From Diphasiastrum complanatum (taxonomy: Eukaryota; Streptophyta; Lycopodiopsida; Lycopodiales; Lycopodiaceae): a DNA stretch of 64,000 bases. A program made the translations under genes and the position numbers. The DNA is taken from assembly GCA_029204225.1 (NCBI GenBank), contig CM055102.1, positions 20,643,192-20,707,191 on the forward strand, read 5' to 3'. Under the pieces are notes generated by a model. It ran no database searches, was not told the DNA's origin, and worked only from the letters and a program-made list of their open reading frames with translations. This document shows, one piece after another, positions 34,009 to 44,963 of the stretch (position 1 is the first letter of the stretch; every line of letters starts with the position of its first letter).

Positions 34009-35168
34009 TGGTTGGCTTCTATTTACAATAAGTATTCCATTTTTGGTGATATTTGGATGTTTGATCAAGTTCTAGCATGATTTTGCATTGCTTTGTTGAT
34101 CAAATCTTACTAACCTTTGTTTTGTGAGTTGAACTTGTGGATCAAAAGCATATTTCAGGTCTATTGAAGATCAGAGGCTGAAAAGAAACTATTTTGGATC
34201 ATATCATAACACCTAATCATTTGTGATTGTGAGGCTTGTGCATATTCAATACTAACAATGTTCTTTTCAATCCTATTGTTGACAATCTCCATTCTTGGAT
34301 GAACACTCTCCTTAAGTGGATGAAACTTCTCCTTAAGTGGATGACAAATGCTCTTTTGAGTGAGTTGTAATTCTCCTAAAGGCTGAGCAAAGCTCCCATT
34401 TGGATGAAAGATCCCCTTTTTTGGGTGAACATATTGTAAGCTCCATTGTGAAGAGCATATTGTAAAGATTGTCATCAATTTTGGCATAAATTTTGGTGTA
34501 CTTTGTTGAGCATGTAAGTAACTCTCCTTATGTAATTTGATTGGAGCATTTGCTGGAAGGTGTTAACCATTATGCAAGTGTGTTTTCAGGTTCTTAATAG
34601 GTTGAGGAACATTCTCATGTGAAGTGATCTTAGATCTACATCTAAACACCAAGATTTGACAAGATAGTGAAGCTAGTCTTGTGATTCACTAAGTGTGCTC
34701 ATTCATTCACCTCTAAATCTTGTATTTATCACTTGCTGGAGTTTATAAACTTTTAGAAGTGTGGTTTACATGTGGTTTTACAGGTTGAATCAATATCTTA
34801 GTGTGTTGATCATATGTTGATCAAGTTTGTTCATTACTAGGTAATCTTGGCATCCTAGTTTTGGGTATTTTCTAAGAATGCAAGTAACTCTTCACACCAT
34901 AACTTGATTTGGTCACTTGCTGGAAAGTTTGAGAGCTTAAGCAAGAGTGTGTTCAGGTTGGTTTGATTTTGTAATCCATTCTTAGTGTGTGCAAAGTGTT
35001 GCATGTGTTTCAATCTTCCTTTCTATGCTTGGAAACCATCTAGGTTCAAGATAGAAGTGTTTTAGGGTCCTAAATCTTCATAGATCTCTTTATCTATCAT
35101 TTGTTGAGAGAAAAGTGAGTGCTAAGTGCTTTAGGACAGAACCTAAAAGTTGAAGAAACATTAGAATC
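34009..35168 (+). other. Untranslated leader of the intact copia element
   Basis: About 1.16 kb between PBS and start codon, with many short frames but no conserved one. Its second half contains three diverged units of about 184 bp, listed separately. Confidence 0.75.
34500..35030 (+). repeat. Three diverged tandem units of about 184 bp in the leader
   Basis: The anchor CAYTTGCTGGA occurs at 34547, 34730 and 34914, spaced 183 and 184 bp. Each is followed 40-60 bases later by 'GTGTG/GTGG..CAGGTT', and two of the units are preceded by 'CAAGTAACTCT' or a close variant. The units have diverged much more than the LTRs, so the array predates this insertion and is a family trait. Confidence 0.65.
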
Positions 35169-38100
35169 ATGGCTTCCAATGGTGGGATCATGCTAGAGTC
35201 TAGTGAAAGGTTGAGTTCATCAAACTACTCTACTTGGAAAGTGAGGATGGAGTCCTTACTTGAGTTGAATGAACTCATGGACATAGTTGCAGAAATTGAA
35301 GAGCGACCTCTCACACTTCAAGAGCAACAAAGGTTTGATAAGAAGGCCAAAAGGGCTCTTCATATCATTAAAATGAATGTTACAAATGAACTTCTCAAGG
35401 AAGTTGGAAAGTGTCAAAGTGCAAGTGAGGCATGGAATGCCTTAAAGAAGCTCTTTGAATCAAAGTCCACATCTAGGGTATTGACCCTAAGGAGACAAAT
35501 ATTTTCTAGTAGGCAAAGAGAGGGTGAAAGTGCTCATGCATTTATCTTGAGAGTTAAGTCCCTAAGTGATGATTTAGCATGCATTGATGAGAACATAAAA
35601 GATGGTGAAATAGTCCAAGTTATGTTGAATGGTTTGCTAAATGAACATGCTAACCTTGTGCAAAGTTTTGCCATTCAAAGAGTCTTGCCAAGTGTGGTTG
35701 ACTTGCAAGAAATCTTATTGGCTGAAGAACATAGGTTGCAATCAAAGCTTGATGGTGCATCCTTGCAAGGTGGAGGTGAAGAGGCTTTCTTCACAAAAGG
35801 CAAATTCAAGGGCAAAGGTAAAGGCAAAGGGAAATGGTCCAAAGGTGGTAACTTTGATCATGATGATCACTCTTCCTCTTCCTCTTCTACTAAGAACAAT
35901 AAGTCAAAGTTCAAGTGCTTTTATTGTGGGATAAAAGGTCATTTTGCAAATGAATGTTATAAGAAGAAAAGAGAGCAAGGAGAGAGGCAAGGAAATCTTA
36001 CAATAGATGAGGAAGAACATAACACATGTGAATCACTTGTTATGACTTCAAGTTTGTTAGCCAACATAGATGATAATGATCCTTGGTGGATTGATAGTGG
36101 AGCCTCATCTCACATGACAAGACATAAGGAATACTTTACATCCTTATTGTCTTATGAGGGAGAAGGTAACATCATCTACACTGCAAATGATGGTCAATGT
36201 GACATCAAAGGCATAGGCACTATTCCTATTTCCCTTTCAACAAATAGGAAAGCAAATCTTAAAAATGTCTTGTACATTCCTTCAATCACTAAGAATTTGC
36301 TTAGTGTAAGTCAAATGATTGACAAAGGACTTGATGTGGAGTTCATTGGAGATGCATGTTTGATAAGTAAATGTGGATCCTTGATTGCTCAAGGTAGGAG
36401 GCATGGTAAACTTTTCAAGCTTGATGCATGTGTGATCTCTAATCATGAAGGATGTATGGCTAGGGAGCAATTGACAAACCAAGAAGTTTGGCACAAGAGG
36501 TTGGGCCATCCCAACTTCAAATCTTTGGAGGTAATGGCAAAGAAAGAGCTTGTTCTTGGTCTCCCTAAAAGTCTTGTTGCAAACAATAGTGTTTGTGAAC
36601 ATTGTGCCTTGTCCAAATCTCATAGACTTGCTTATTCTAGATCTACTTCTAGATCTAAAGAAGCTTTTCAACTTGTGCATTCTGATATTCATTCTTCTAG
36701 TACAACTAGCAATGGTGGGGCAAAGATGTATGCAACTTTCATTGATGACTTTAGTAGGTATACTTGGATCTATCTTCTTAAAAGTAAGGATGAAGTGTTT
36801 GCTGCATTTGTCAAGTTCAAGAATGAAATGGAAAACCAATTCAATACAAAGATCAAATGCTTAAGATCTGATAATGGAGGGGAATACACCTCAAATAGGT
36901 TCAAAGACTTTTGTATAGCACATGGGATTAAGAGGGAGATGTCTAGTCCTAGGACTCCACAACAGAATGGAGTGGCCGAGAGGAAGAATAGAACCCTTTG
37001 TGAATGTGCCAAGGCAATGAGACTACATGCTAATCTTGCTAAGTCTTTTTGGGGGGAAGCTTTAGCATGTGCTAACTATCTATGTAATAGATGGACAAGT
37101 GCTTCCTTGGATGGTAAAACTCCTCATGAGGTTCTTTATGGTAGAAGGCCGAGTGTCAAGCATTGTAGGATCTTTGGATGTACATGTTTTGTCAATATCA
37201 CACTTGATGATAGAACTAAAGAAGATCCTTCATCAAAGAAGGGTGTGTTTGTTGGCTATAGTGAAGTAAGCAAGGCTTACAAAGTGTACATTCCTTCTAC
37301 AAAGAAAGTTGTCATAAGTAGGGATGTCATCTTTCATGAAGAGAATGTTTCCAATGTTGTTGATGTTGATGTTGATGTGCCTACTAATCATCATGATGTG
37401 CAAGATGTCTTGGATGAAGATGGAGATGCCACTCCAAAGCAAACTTCAAGGAAGACTCAAAGGCAAAGGGCTAAGCCATCAAGGCTAACCTATGATGAAA
37501 AAGGAAAGCAAGTGGTGGACAACTCTAACTTTGCTTTTCTTACCTCTTTTGATGAACCAACTTGTGTAGGTGAAGCAATTCAAAAGAAGGAATGGATCCA
37601 AGCCATGGATCATGAGCATCAAGCACTCATCAAAAGCAACACATGGAGGTTGGTAAAGCTTCCAAAGGACAAGAAGGCAATTGGTTGTAAGTGGATCTTC
37701 AAGATCAAGACAAATCAAGATGGATCAATCAACAAGTACAAGGCAAGGTTGGTGGCAAAGGGGTATGCTCAAGAATATGGTATTGACTATGATGAGACCT
37801 TTGCACCCGTGGCAAAGATGGTAACTATTCGAATCCTAATCTCTCTTGCAACTCTTTATGATTGGGATATGTGGCAAATGGATGTTACTAATGCCTTCTT
37901 GAATGGTGATCTTGAAGAAGATATTTACATGGAGCAACCCGAGGGCTATGTTTCACATGATGAGCCTAATCATGTGTGCTATCTCCAAAAGAGTTTGTAT
38001 GGGCTAAAGCAAGCACCAAGGAGTTGGTATGCTAAGCTCAATTCCTTCTTACTTTCTCAAAAATTTGTTATGAGTGAGTATGATCATTCTCTCTACTTTA

Positions 38101-39122
38101 GATTGAATGAAAATGATATCACTTTACTTTTGATCTATGTTGATGACATTATCTTAAGTGGTGGTAACAATCTAGATATAGATGAAATCAAGATGGCACT
38201 CAAAAGAGAGTTTGAAATTCAAGATCTTGGTAAACTTCATTATATCTTAGGAATAGAGATTATTAGAACTTCTAAATCTACATTCATATGTCAAGAAAAG
38301 TATGTTAACTCTATTCTAAAAAGGTTTCATATGGAAGATTGTAAAGTTGTTTCTACTCCTATGGAATCAAATGTAAAGCTAACTACAAGAAGTAATGAAA
38401 GATCCTTCAAGGACATTACTCTCTATAGAAAGCTAATAGGATCTCTTATATGGTTAACCATCACAAGACCTGATCTAAGCTTTGTGGTTGGTAAACTAAG
38501 TCAATTTATGCAAGATCCTAGTGAGGCTCATTGGAAGCTAGGAAAGAGAGTACTTAGATACATCTCGGGATCTAGAGATTTTGGCATCTTGTATGGAGGT
38601 ACTACACCTAACCTTTGTGGATTTTCAGATTCAGATTTTGCAGGTGATCAAATGGATAGGAAGTCAACAAGTGCCTTTGCAATCTATCTTGGAGATGGAG
38701 TGGTCTCATGGCTATCAAAGAAGCAACCAACTATCTCTCTATCTTCCACCGAAGCCGAGTACAAGGCATTAACAACATGCACCAAGGAGATTCTTTGGAT
38801 CAAGAGGATGTTATTGGATCTTCACTTGCTGGAACCAGAGAAGACTCCAATCATACTTTGTGATAACCTTTCAGCCCAAAGCTTGGCAAGCAATCCTGTT
38901 TTTCATGCAAGGAGCAAGCACATTGAGATTGCTCACCATTTTGTGAGAGATCAAGTCATTGCCAAAGAGGTGGAGCTTCAACATGTCTCTTCAAAGGAGT
39001 GTGTGGCTGATATCTTCACCAAACCATTGGGAAAGGACCTATATTTAATGCATAGATCTAATCTTGGAATGTGCTCAAAGACTATGTTGAAACTAGCATC
39101 CAATGTTGAAGAGGGAGTGTGA
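35169..39122 (+). CDS. Copia Gag-Pol polyprotein, intact
   Basis: One open frame of 1,317 codons starts at the first good ATG after the leader ('MASNGGIMLESSERL'). Domains by residue: Gag with UBN2-type region 1-230; CCHC knuckle from C250; protease D309-S-G; HHCC zinc finger (H442, H447, C476, C479); integrase core D506, D568, E604 with 35 residues between the last two; reverse transcriptase with D905 ('QMDVTNAFLNG') and Y990-V-D-D; RNase H with D1154 and 'SSTEAEYKAL' near 1200. All catalytic residues I can check are present. The product is expected to form cytoplasmic particles, self-process, copy its RNA and integrate. The stop codon TGA lies at 39120-39122, inside the first five bases of the 3' LTR. 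Gag and Pol share one frame without a frameshift, as usual for plant copia. Expression should come from the 5' LTR. Confidence 0.97.
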   Translation: MASNGGIMLESSERLSSSNYSTWKVRMESLLELNELMDIVAEIEERPLTLQEQQRFDKKAKRALHIIKMNVTNELLKEVGKCQSASEAWNALKKLFESKSTSRVLTLRRQIFSSRQREGESAHAFILRVKSLSDDLACIDENIKDGEIVQVMLNGLLNEHANLVQSFAIQRVLPSVVDLQEILLAEEHRLQSKLDGASLQGGGEEAFFTKGKFKGKGKGKGKWSKGGNFDHDDHSSSSSSTKNNKSKFKCFYCGIKGHFANECYKKKREQGERQGNLTIDEEEHNTCESLVMTSSLLANIDDNDPWWIDSGASSHMTRHKEYFTSLLSYEGEGNIIYTANDGQCDIKGIGTIPISLSTNRKANLKNVLYIPSITKNLLSVSQMIDKGLDVEFIGDACLISKCGSLIAQGRRHGKLFKLDACVISNHEGCMAREQLTNQEVWHKRLGHPNFKSLEVMAKKELVLGLPKSLVANNSVCEHCALSKSHRLAYSRSTSRSKEAFQLVHSDIHSSSTTSNGGAKMYATFIDDFSRYTWIYLLKSKDEVFAAFVKFKNEMENQFNTKIKCLRSDNGGEYTSNRFKDFCIAHGIKREMSSPRTPQQNGVAERKNRTLCECAKAMRLHANLAKSFWGEALACANYLCNRWTSASLDGKTPHEVLYGRRPSVKHCRIFGCTCFVNITLDDRTKEDPSSKKGVFVGYSEVSKAYKVYIPSTKKVVISRDVIFHEENVSNVVDVDVDVPTNHHDVQDVLDEDGDATPKQTSRKTQRQRAKPSRLTYDEKGKQVVDNSNFAFLTSFDEPTCVGEAIQKKEWIQAMDHEHQALIKSNTWRLVKLPKDKKAIGCKWIFKIKTNQDGSINKYKARLVAKGYAQEYGIDYDETFAPVAKMVTIRILISLATLYDWDMWQMDVTNAFLNGDLEEDIYMEQPEGYVSHDEPNHVCYLQKSLYGLKQAPRSWYAKLNSFLLSQKFVMSEYDHSLYFRLNENDITLLLIYVDDIILSGGNNLDIDEIKMALKREFEIQDLGKLHYILGIEIIRTSKSTFICQEKYVNSILKRFHMEDCKVVSTPMESNVKLTTRSNERSFKDITLYRKLIGSLIWLTITRPDLSFVVGKLSQFMQDPSEAHWKLGKRVLRYISGSRDFGILYGGTTPNLCGFSDSDFAGDQMDRKSTSAFAIYLGDGVVSWLSKKQPTISLSSTEAEYKALTTCTKEILWIKRMLLDLHLLEPEKTPIILCDNLSAQSLASNPVFHARSKHIEIAHHFVRDQVIAKEVELQHVSSKECVADIFTKPLGKDLYLMHRSNLGMCSKTMLKLASNVEEGV
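39108..39117 (+). promoter_or_regulatory. Polypurine tract
   Basis: GAAGAGGGAG sits directly before the 3' LTR start. This is the expected primer for plus-strand DNA synthesis. It also encodes the last residues of the polyprotein. Confidence 0.85.
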
Positions 39123-39772
39123 AAATTGTCAACATTTCCTAGCTAGTTTGAGGCCTAAATTGGCTAAAATTGTAAATAGTTTTGGTTCTGGAGTTTTGCA
39201 CGTGTGAACCAGGCCACAATGTTTTTATTTACTGTATTTTTTCAGTATGATGAAGTGTCAAACTTCATACCCTTCAAAATGAGACCATTTTGATGTATTT
39301 TGGTCATATAAGCCATTTTTAGCTATTTTTCCTATATAGGGAATATCTAGGGTCAAGTACCTTCTAGAGAGAGGAGAGAGAGTCATCTTCCTCATCCATA
39401 AATAGTAGGGAAGTCGTGGAGAACAGGTTGGAGAAACCTTTTGTATGCTTCATTGAGATCAATAGATCATTGTCATTGTTTCTTCCTCCATTGAGAGCAT
39501 TGTTGTGTGTATTGTCTTCAAGCTATTGTGTATGATCTTAGGTGCTTTCCAAAAGTGGTAGGCTGATGTATTATGGACTGTATAATGCTATTTTGGGCCG
39601 CACTTGATGTTTATGGAAGTTTCCATTTGTGATAAATGCTTTTTGATCAAGTTCTTTGCATTCTAGGTAGCATAGAATGTGTTGCCAATTCCTAGCTTAT
39701 GTAGTTTGGAGTGCAAGCATTCAAGCCAATGATCTTGGAGTTTAGATCCACTTAGGATCTGTATTTTTCACA
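39118..39772 (+). repeat. 3' LTR (655 bp)
   Basis: Same length as the 5' LTR and almost identical. It is followed by the ATTAA target duplication at 39773-39777. Confidence 0.97.
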
Positions 39773-41507
39773 ATTAATGCCCTAAAAGTTTGAGACATTA
39801 CTTGTATGGCTCCCAATTTACTATAGCTACTGACCATCAAGCGTTAAAGTATATTAACGATGCGGTCGACCTTAGGGTCGTAAGGCCAGATGGTCAGAGA
39901 TGCTCCAAGAATTTCATTATGACATTGAGTACCAGAAGGGTACCTCTAATAGTGTCGCAGATGTCTTAAGCTGGATTGGAGAGGTTAATTAGTTAAGCTT
40001 TTTTAAGATCCAATCTGAGTTGTATCTGTCCTTAAGAGATTTGTGTAAGACCAATAGGTACTTTAGTCGTATTTGGCTAGATGTCCTGGCAGGTTCTTCT
40101 AGATCTAGTGATGAGCTTGGAATGCAGGATTCCAAGATTTCTCCTCAGGACATGATACAAAGAGACTATTCCATTAGGAATGGGTTACTTTTCTGGAATG
40201 GAAAAGTTTGTGTGCCAGAAAATGATGATATAAGGGCCCAAATCCTGCATGAATGTCATGACAGCCCGTGTGCAGGGCACCCTGGCGCTCAAAGGACGCT
40301 TGACTTAGTAGAAAGGAACTGTTACTGGCCAAATTTAAAAAGTCAAGTGGAGGCATATGTTCGCAAGTGTGCGCAATGCCAAGTTAATAAAGCTGAAAGA
40401 CTTAAGGCAGCTGGTTTATTAATGCCCTTGGAAATTCTCGAAAGAAAGCGGAAAAGCATTTCCATGGACTTTGTTGTTGGGCTACCTCAGACGGGGAAGC
40501 AAAATGATGCTATTTGGGTAATAGCTGATAGGTTAACTAAAATGGTGCAGTTCATACCAACCAAACAAACTGTCAAAGCTTCTGAACTTGCACAACTTTT
40601 CGTGGAAAAGTTGTTCAGGTTGTTTGGTTTGTCGCATGACATTGTTAGCAATCGAGATCCAAAGTTCACTGGCAAATTCTGGCATGCGGTCTATGAGAAA
40701 TTAGAGACCACTCTAAGTTTGGGGTCATTAGATCATCCTGAATCGGATGGTCAGACAGAGAGGACAAACGAGTCTATGGAAGATATGCTTTGGGCATATG
40801 TTTTCAGTAGACAATCAGATTGGAAAAGGTACCTTCCAATGATTGAATTTGCGTATAATAGCGCAAAGCACTCTGCGACAGGTTTTAGTCCATTTTCTCT
40901 GATGTATGGTTTCCAGCCTAGGGCTCCCATTTCAGTGGACCTCAAAGGCCTCAAGGTTAAAGCAGCAGTAGATTTCTTGCATGATATGTAAGAAATGTTG
41001 TTTGTTGCTCGTGAAAACGTAAAAACGGCTCAGGATAGAGCCCAATTTCACGCCAATCAAAAGCGACAACCTAGGTTCTATGAGGAGGGGGCTTGGGTAT
41101 ATCTTAGAATTCCAAAGGATTCTAAGGTACTAAGGACTAGAAATTGTCCTAAGTTATCACCTCGTTATGCAGGGCCATTCCGTATATCAAAGAAACTCCA
41201 TCGGAATGTGTATCGGTTGGAACTTCCTCAAGGTGTTAAGGTACATCTAGTTTATCACATTTGTCATTTAAAGGAATGACTTGGTGGAAAGGATGACTTG
41301 ATACCTTAGGAGGACTTAGTTCGGCTGGAGGACCTATCATCCTTTGTATCTACTGAACCACAGGCCATTGTTGATGTACGTCAACGTGGACTTAGAAACC
41401 GGCAGGTAACTGAGTACTTGGTTCGTTGGAAAGGAAGTTCTGAGGACGATGACACTTGGGAGAAGGAATTTGACCTTAAACTAAGATTCCCTGGATTCCT
41501 TCCTTAG
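39773..41507 (+). pseudogene. Chromovirus RNase H end, integrase and chromodomain
   Basis: This continues the gypsy gene split at 33341. RNase H residues ('ATDHQALKYIND', 'HYDIEYQKGTSNSVADVLS') lie at 39778-39990 across two frames. The integrase frame 40020-40991 has the H2C2 domain ('HECHDSPCAGHPG' ... 'CAQCQ'), then 'MDFVVGLP' (D), 'VSNRDPKFTG' (D) and 'SDGQTERTNES' (E). A stop after 'FLHDM' (40989-40991) is followed by frame 40995-41279 with the integrase C-terminal 'GAWVYLR' module. A chromodomain follows at about 41364-41504 ('YLVRWKGSSEDDDTWEKEF'), ending at TAG 41505. Chromodomains steer integration to particular chromatin. Single-base losses, such as a missing G in the 'VWRHYL' block, make it non-functional. 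Confidence 0.88.
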
Positions 41508-41534
41508 ATAAGGAATTTTTAAAGGAAGAGGGAA

Positions 41535-42500
41535 TGTTAGGGACCCAACCCCCTTGGGTCCCAAACCCAGACTTGAGACCAGACGATGACTGGGCCTATA
41601 GACTTGACCGATGACTCGTGAACTTGCATGGTTGCCATGTGTCATGATCCAGGAGTGCACATGGCTTGGAGTCTCTCTCCTTGGAGATATACAAGAGGAG
41701 GAGGACTCATTTGCCATCCATTTTGTCTACCTAGGAGGAGGTGGATGGAGAGCGTGTGCACGGCCAGGATGAATTGCTAGCGTGAGGCAGGAGATGGCTG
41801 AGAGCCTAGGCGGTGGTATGGGACGCCGTCTGGGATGGAGGTCGGATCCAGCTTGATACGGTCACAGGCCAGGGCACGGTGGGTGGAACCGGATTAGGTC
41901 CTATGGCGGGGTGGAACGTGAATGGTTCGGTCTCTTGTGGTTAACCGGCACCTGGAGGTTTGCAGTAAGTAAGATTGTAACATAGGGGTCACAGCCAAGT
42001 GAAAGGGGAGGTTGCACATGTAGAAACACATTCTAACAGATACACTGGCTACGTCCTTGTCACTTTGCTGAAAGGATGCCACATACACATCTCTACTCCT
42101 AAGATGTGTACCAGTATGGCTCTAGGCATGAGAAGACCCTCATGACAACGGTGCCACCGCATCACTGTGACTCTGAGTCTGACCTTGTGATGTGGAAGGG
42201 CCTGCTAGAACTGTTGCACATTGCCAATGGCCACAAATTATTAGTTACTATCTAAATTCTAGAATCTATGACAAATTACAGTGGAGATAGATGAATCGTG
42301 GTAGACTGTAGTAGTTTGTAGATTGTAGTAATGTCAAAGTACATACGATATGGCATATGCAATGAATTAAAATTTACAACACAATCATCAATGCAAATAT
42401 TTTCTACTTAGCATCTAGCAACAACTTACAATTGTCAATAACTCAGGTGACAAGATAATGGATTTATAAGTTATAACTATTAACAGCTTCAGAATTTTGA
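41535..42500 (+). repeat. Chromovirus 3' LTR (start certain, end unknown)
   Basis: After the purine-rich AAAGGAAGAGGGAA (41521-41534) the sequence starts TGTTAGGGACCCAACC. This gives a TG start and an internal hairpin formed by GGGACCCAA and TTGGGTCCC. With no 5' LTR in the window, the end cannot be fixed. The rest to about 42,500 has no recognisable frame. Confidence 0.6.
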
Positions 42501-42504
42501 ATCA

Positions 42505-42779
42505 TTAATTACAATTTACAATCACGATTCCCACCCCTGTGGGCGAATGATGACCTTCTGAGGTAGCCGTAGATGGAGCTACAGGTATCATCAATGAGTC
42601 AGGTTCTTGCGCACAACCTCGGATCTCATAACCATGTAGACGCAATAGGTGTTCCTTTATTCTAGTGGGGCCACCTGTTAGTCCTTGCAATACTTGCAAG
42701 TCCACCTCTTAGTGCCTGAGGTGCCATAACTAGAAGCAACTGTCACATGATCCCACAAGGGATCCTTCTCTCTTGGCAT
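42505..42779 (-). pseudogene. hAT-type BED zinc finger relic
   Basis: The minus strand from an ATG at 42779 reads 'MPREKDPLWDHVTV' and then 'RWTCKYCK'. After a frameshift near 42690 it continues 'LTGGPTRIKEHLLRLHGYEIRGC'-like sequence. The pattern of W, C-x2-C, a conserved G-x-x-R-I, H-L and a final C about 10 residues on is the BED zinc finger that begins plant hAT transposases. The dimerisation and catalytic parts are not seen. Only this N-terminal piece remains, and it is frameshifted. A host BED-finger gene fragment is possible but less likely here. Confidence 0.6.
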
Positions 42780-42829
42780 GGTATCTACTATCTAGATTCT
42801 AGTCTCTCTCCCCCCACTAGTCTCTCTCC

Positions 42830-43235
42830 CAGATCCCCCTCCTAAATTCTGATTTTTCACTCACACACACCTAAAGGCTAACTCTCCCTCGGACCTCCCT
42901 CCACACACACACACACCCCTAAGTCTACCTCCCTCTCTCTCAAAGACTCAAACACACTCTTTTAACTTAAAAATCTATTCACACATGTCACACACACAAA
43001 ACACACGCACACACATTGTCAAGACTCAAATACACACACACACACACACACATTTATGAAACACACACACAACATCACACACACAAAAACACAAAAACAC
43101 AAACACACACACACACACACATTTGTCAACAGTCACACACACAGAACACACACACTGAACACACACTGAACACCCACGTCAACAGCCACACGTGACACAC
43201 ACAATTCCACCCCTCTCACACAACTCTTTCAGGTT
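42830..43235. repeat. CA-rich low-complexity DNA with (AC)n tracts
   Basis: Several (AC)n runs occur, for example 43032-43052 and near 43103-43122, embedded in pyrimidine- and CACA-rich sequence. No gene is present. Confidence 0.85.
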
Positions 43236-43274
43236 ATCTAGGCATCCTTGGCTCTAGATCTTCTCCTCAAGAGG

Positions 43275-43470
<196 letters not shown>

Positions 43471-43573
43471 TTTCTCTTTGAGACTCGCGGATCTATATTT
43501 TGTCTCGGATCTCTCTCTCTTTCTCAGGCGCGGAAATCTAGGAAGCTTCAGGGGGAGGTAACGAGCAGGCTGC

Positions 43574-43692
43574 AGAAGGTCGCAAGGAGCAGGAGCAGGA
43601 GGTCGCGAGGAGCAAGAGTCACGAGGAGCAGGAGCAAGAAGTTGCGAGGAGCAGGAGGTCGCGAGGAGCAGGAGGTCGAGTCGCAAGGAGGC
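43574..43692. repeat. GCGAGGAGCAGGAG minisatellite
   Basis: Imperfect tandem units built around GTCGCGAGGAGCAGGAG (15-22 bp each, five to six units) follow the CT tract. Purines dominate the plus strand. Confidence 0.75.
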
Positions 43693-44193
43693 GAGTTTTT
43701 TTTTCTTTTTAATAGTTCGAACCGAACATTTTTAAAAAGGACTTTCAAATCGTAGTTCTTTCAACGAATCACGATTCGACACAAGACTGCCTTTTATCTC
43801 AATCATTGATGAGAAGAGCAAGAGAAGAGAATCCACTACTTAGATATCAAAATTTCCCACAATGGATCAACTATGTAGCTTGTACAACAAGCTAATTGGA
43901 GAGGAGAAAAGTGATTGGAAAACTATTGGTGATGGATATAAAGTTTTTTGCTTGATTCGAATCAGACAGATTTAACCTATTGGAATCAAAAACTAGGAAC
44001 AATCAGCAAATTGGACTTAGGGTTTGTAGTTTTGCAATTTTTTTTTTTCTAGTTTCCAACCATGAATTTCAAAATTTAGGTTGACTAAGGATCAATTAAG
44101 TACTTTATAGTCTGTTTCAAATTTCAAGTGACTAGATGCCAAAATCAAAATTCTGTTAGAAATAATAAATGATAATGTTAGTTTTCCATAGGC
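43693..44193. other. Unassigned non-coding DNA
   Basis: AT-rich. No frame or motif was recognised in this half-kilobase. Confidence 0.4.
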
Positions 44194-44376
44194 TACTTTG
44201 ATCCAAAAGGTCGAGACTTGTGTAACCATGGGTTAGGTTTATTATTTAGACCATGTTAAGTTAGTTTTACCTAAGTTGGACCCAATTTTGGTCTAGTAAG
44301 AACTCGTGGGTCCAAGTAAAGTCTAATTATGTTAAGGGGCCCTATCTTGACTTTTGGGGCTGCCCTATAATTAGTA
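44194..44376 (+). repeat. 183-bp direct repeat, left copy (LTR-like)
   Basis: It matches 48271-48453 base for base in length, with roughly a dozen differences by eye. It starts TACTTTGATCCAAAAGGTC and ends CCTATAATTAGTA. The next bases, TATCGGGGTTGC, weakly resemble a decayed TGGTATCAGAGC. This could be a truncated LTR of a copia element whose gag lies at 44964. Confidence 0.75.
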
Positions 44377-44963
44377 TCGGGGTTGCTTTTAGGTTGCCCA
44401 CATCCGTGTAGGTTTATCCTACTTTCATTGGTCTACTGTTGCCCTATTTTTCAGATTTGCTATTGTGCAGGAGGGCGCTCATCTACAAGCAATTTTTATC
44501 TTCTGATTTGGTTGAAAAGTCAGCACCCTCGCTGATTTTACAAAGTGAAGATCCGCTTCTTTTTGCTTGTTTTCAGGTGTGGAAGAAGGTGCTAATTTTT
44601 TGTGATGATCCGATCACATTTCGAGGCTGAAAATTAGACAACACATTACCATTTGTAGGGTGTTTGCAATAGCCCTATTCGTGTGTGTATTGTTCACACT
44701 TTTTAGCAAGAAAGAAGTGTTCCGGAAGAAGCTTTGTTAAAGGCTAACCTAATTCTTTGCTTGCTGGTTTTTTGAGTTTGTAATGCAATTTCAGGTTGAA
44801 ATTTTCAGCACACAAGGCTTGTAGGAGGGCGAGTTCCTGCATCCATCTAATGTGTGGTTTTGACACATTCCGGTGCTGATTTTTCAGATTTGATACTTGT
44901 TGGTTTTTGTGTCTTTTAGAGCACATTTAGGGTTTGAAAAAGTTTATCTTCTTGGTTGGTTCT
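44377..44963 (+). other. Leader-like non-coding DNA
   Basis: About 590 bases. The 'GGAGGGCG' phrases (44472 and 44826) resemble those in the other copia leaders. No coding motif was found. Confidence 0.4.

Larger units (their letters stand above)
33342..39772 (+). mobile_element. Intact young Ty1/copia retrotransposon
   Basis: This 6.4-kb element has all structural parts: 655-bp TG..CA LTRs, the ATTAA target duplication, a tRNA-iMet PBS, a long leader, one uninterrupted gag-pol frame and a polypurine tract. Read side by side, the LTRs differ at only one position that I found ('TTTACTATATTT' against 'TTTACTGTATTT'), so insertion is recent. It sits inside the RNase H region of an older chromovirus. 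It is the only element in the window that looks capable of autonomous movement. Confidence 0.97.

Noticed and set aside
40020-41507. Free-standing host chromodomain or integrase gene
   Set aside because: It is collinear with the gypsy RT at 32-33 kb once the young copia and one ATTAA copy are removed, so it is part of the chromovirus.
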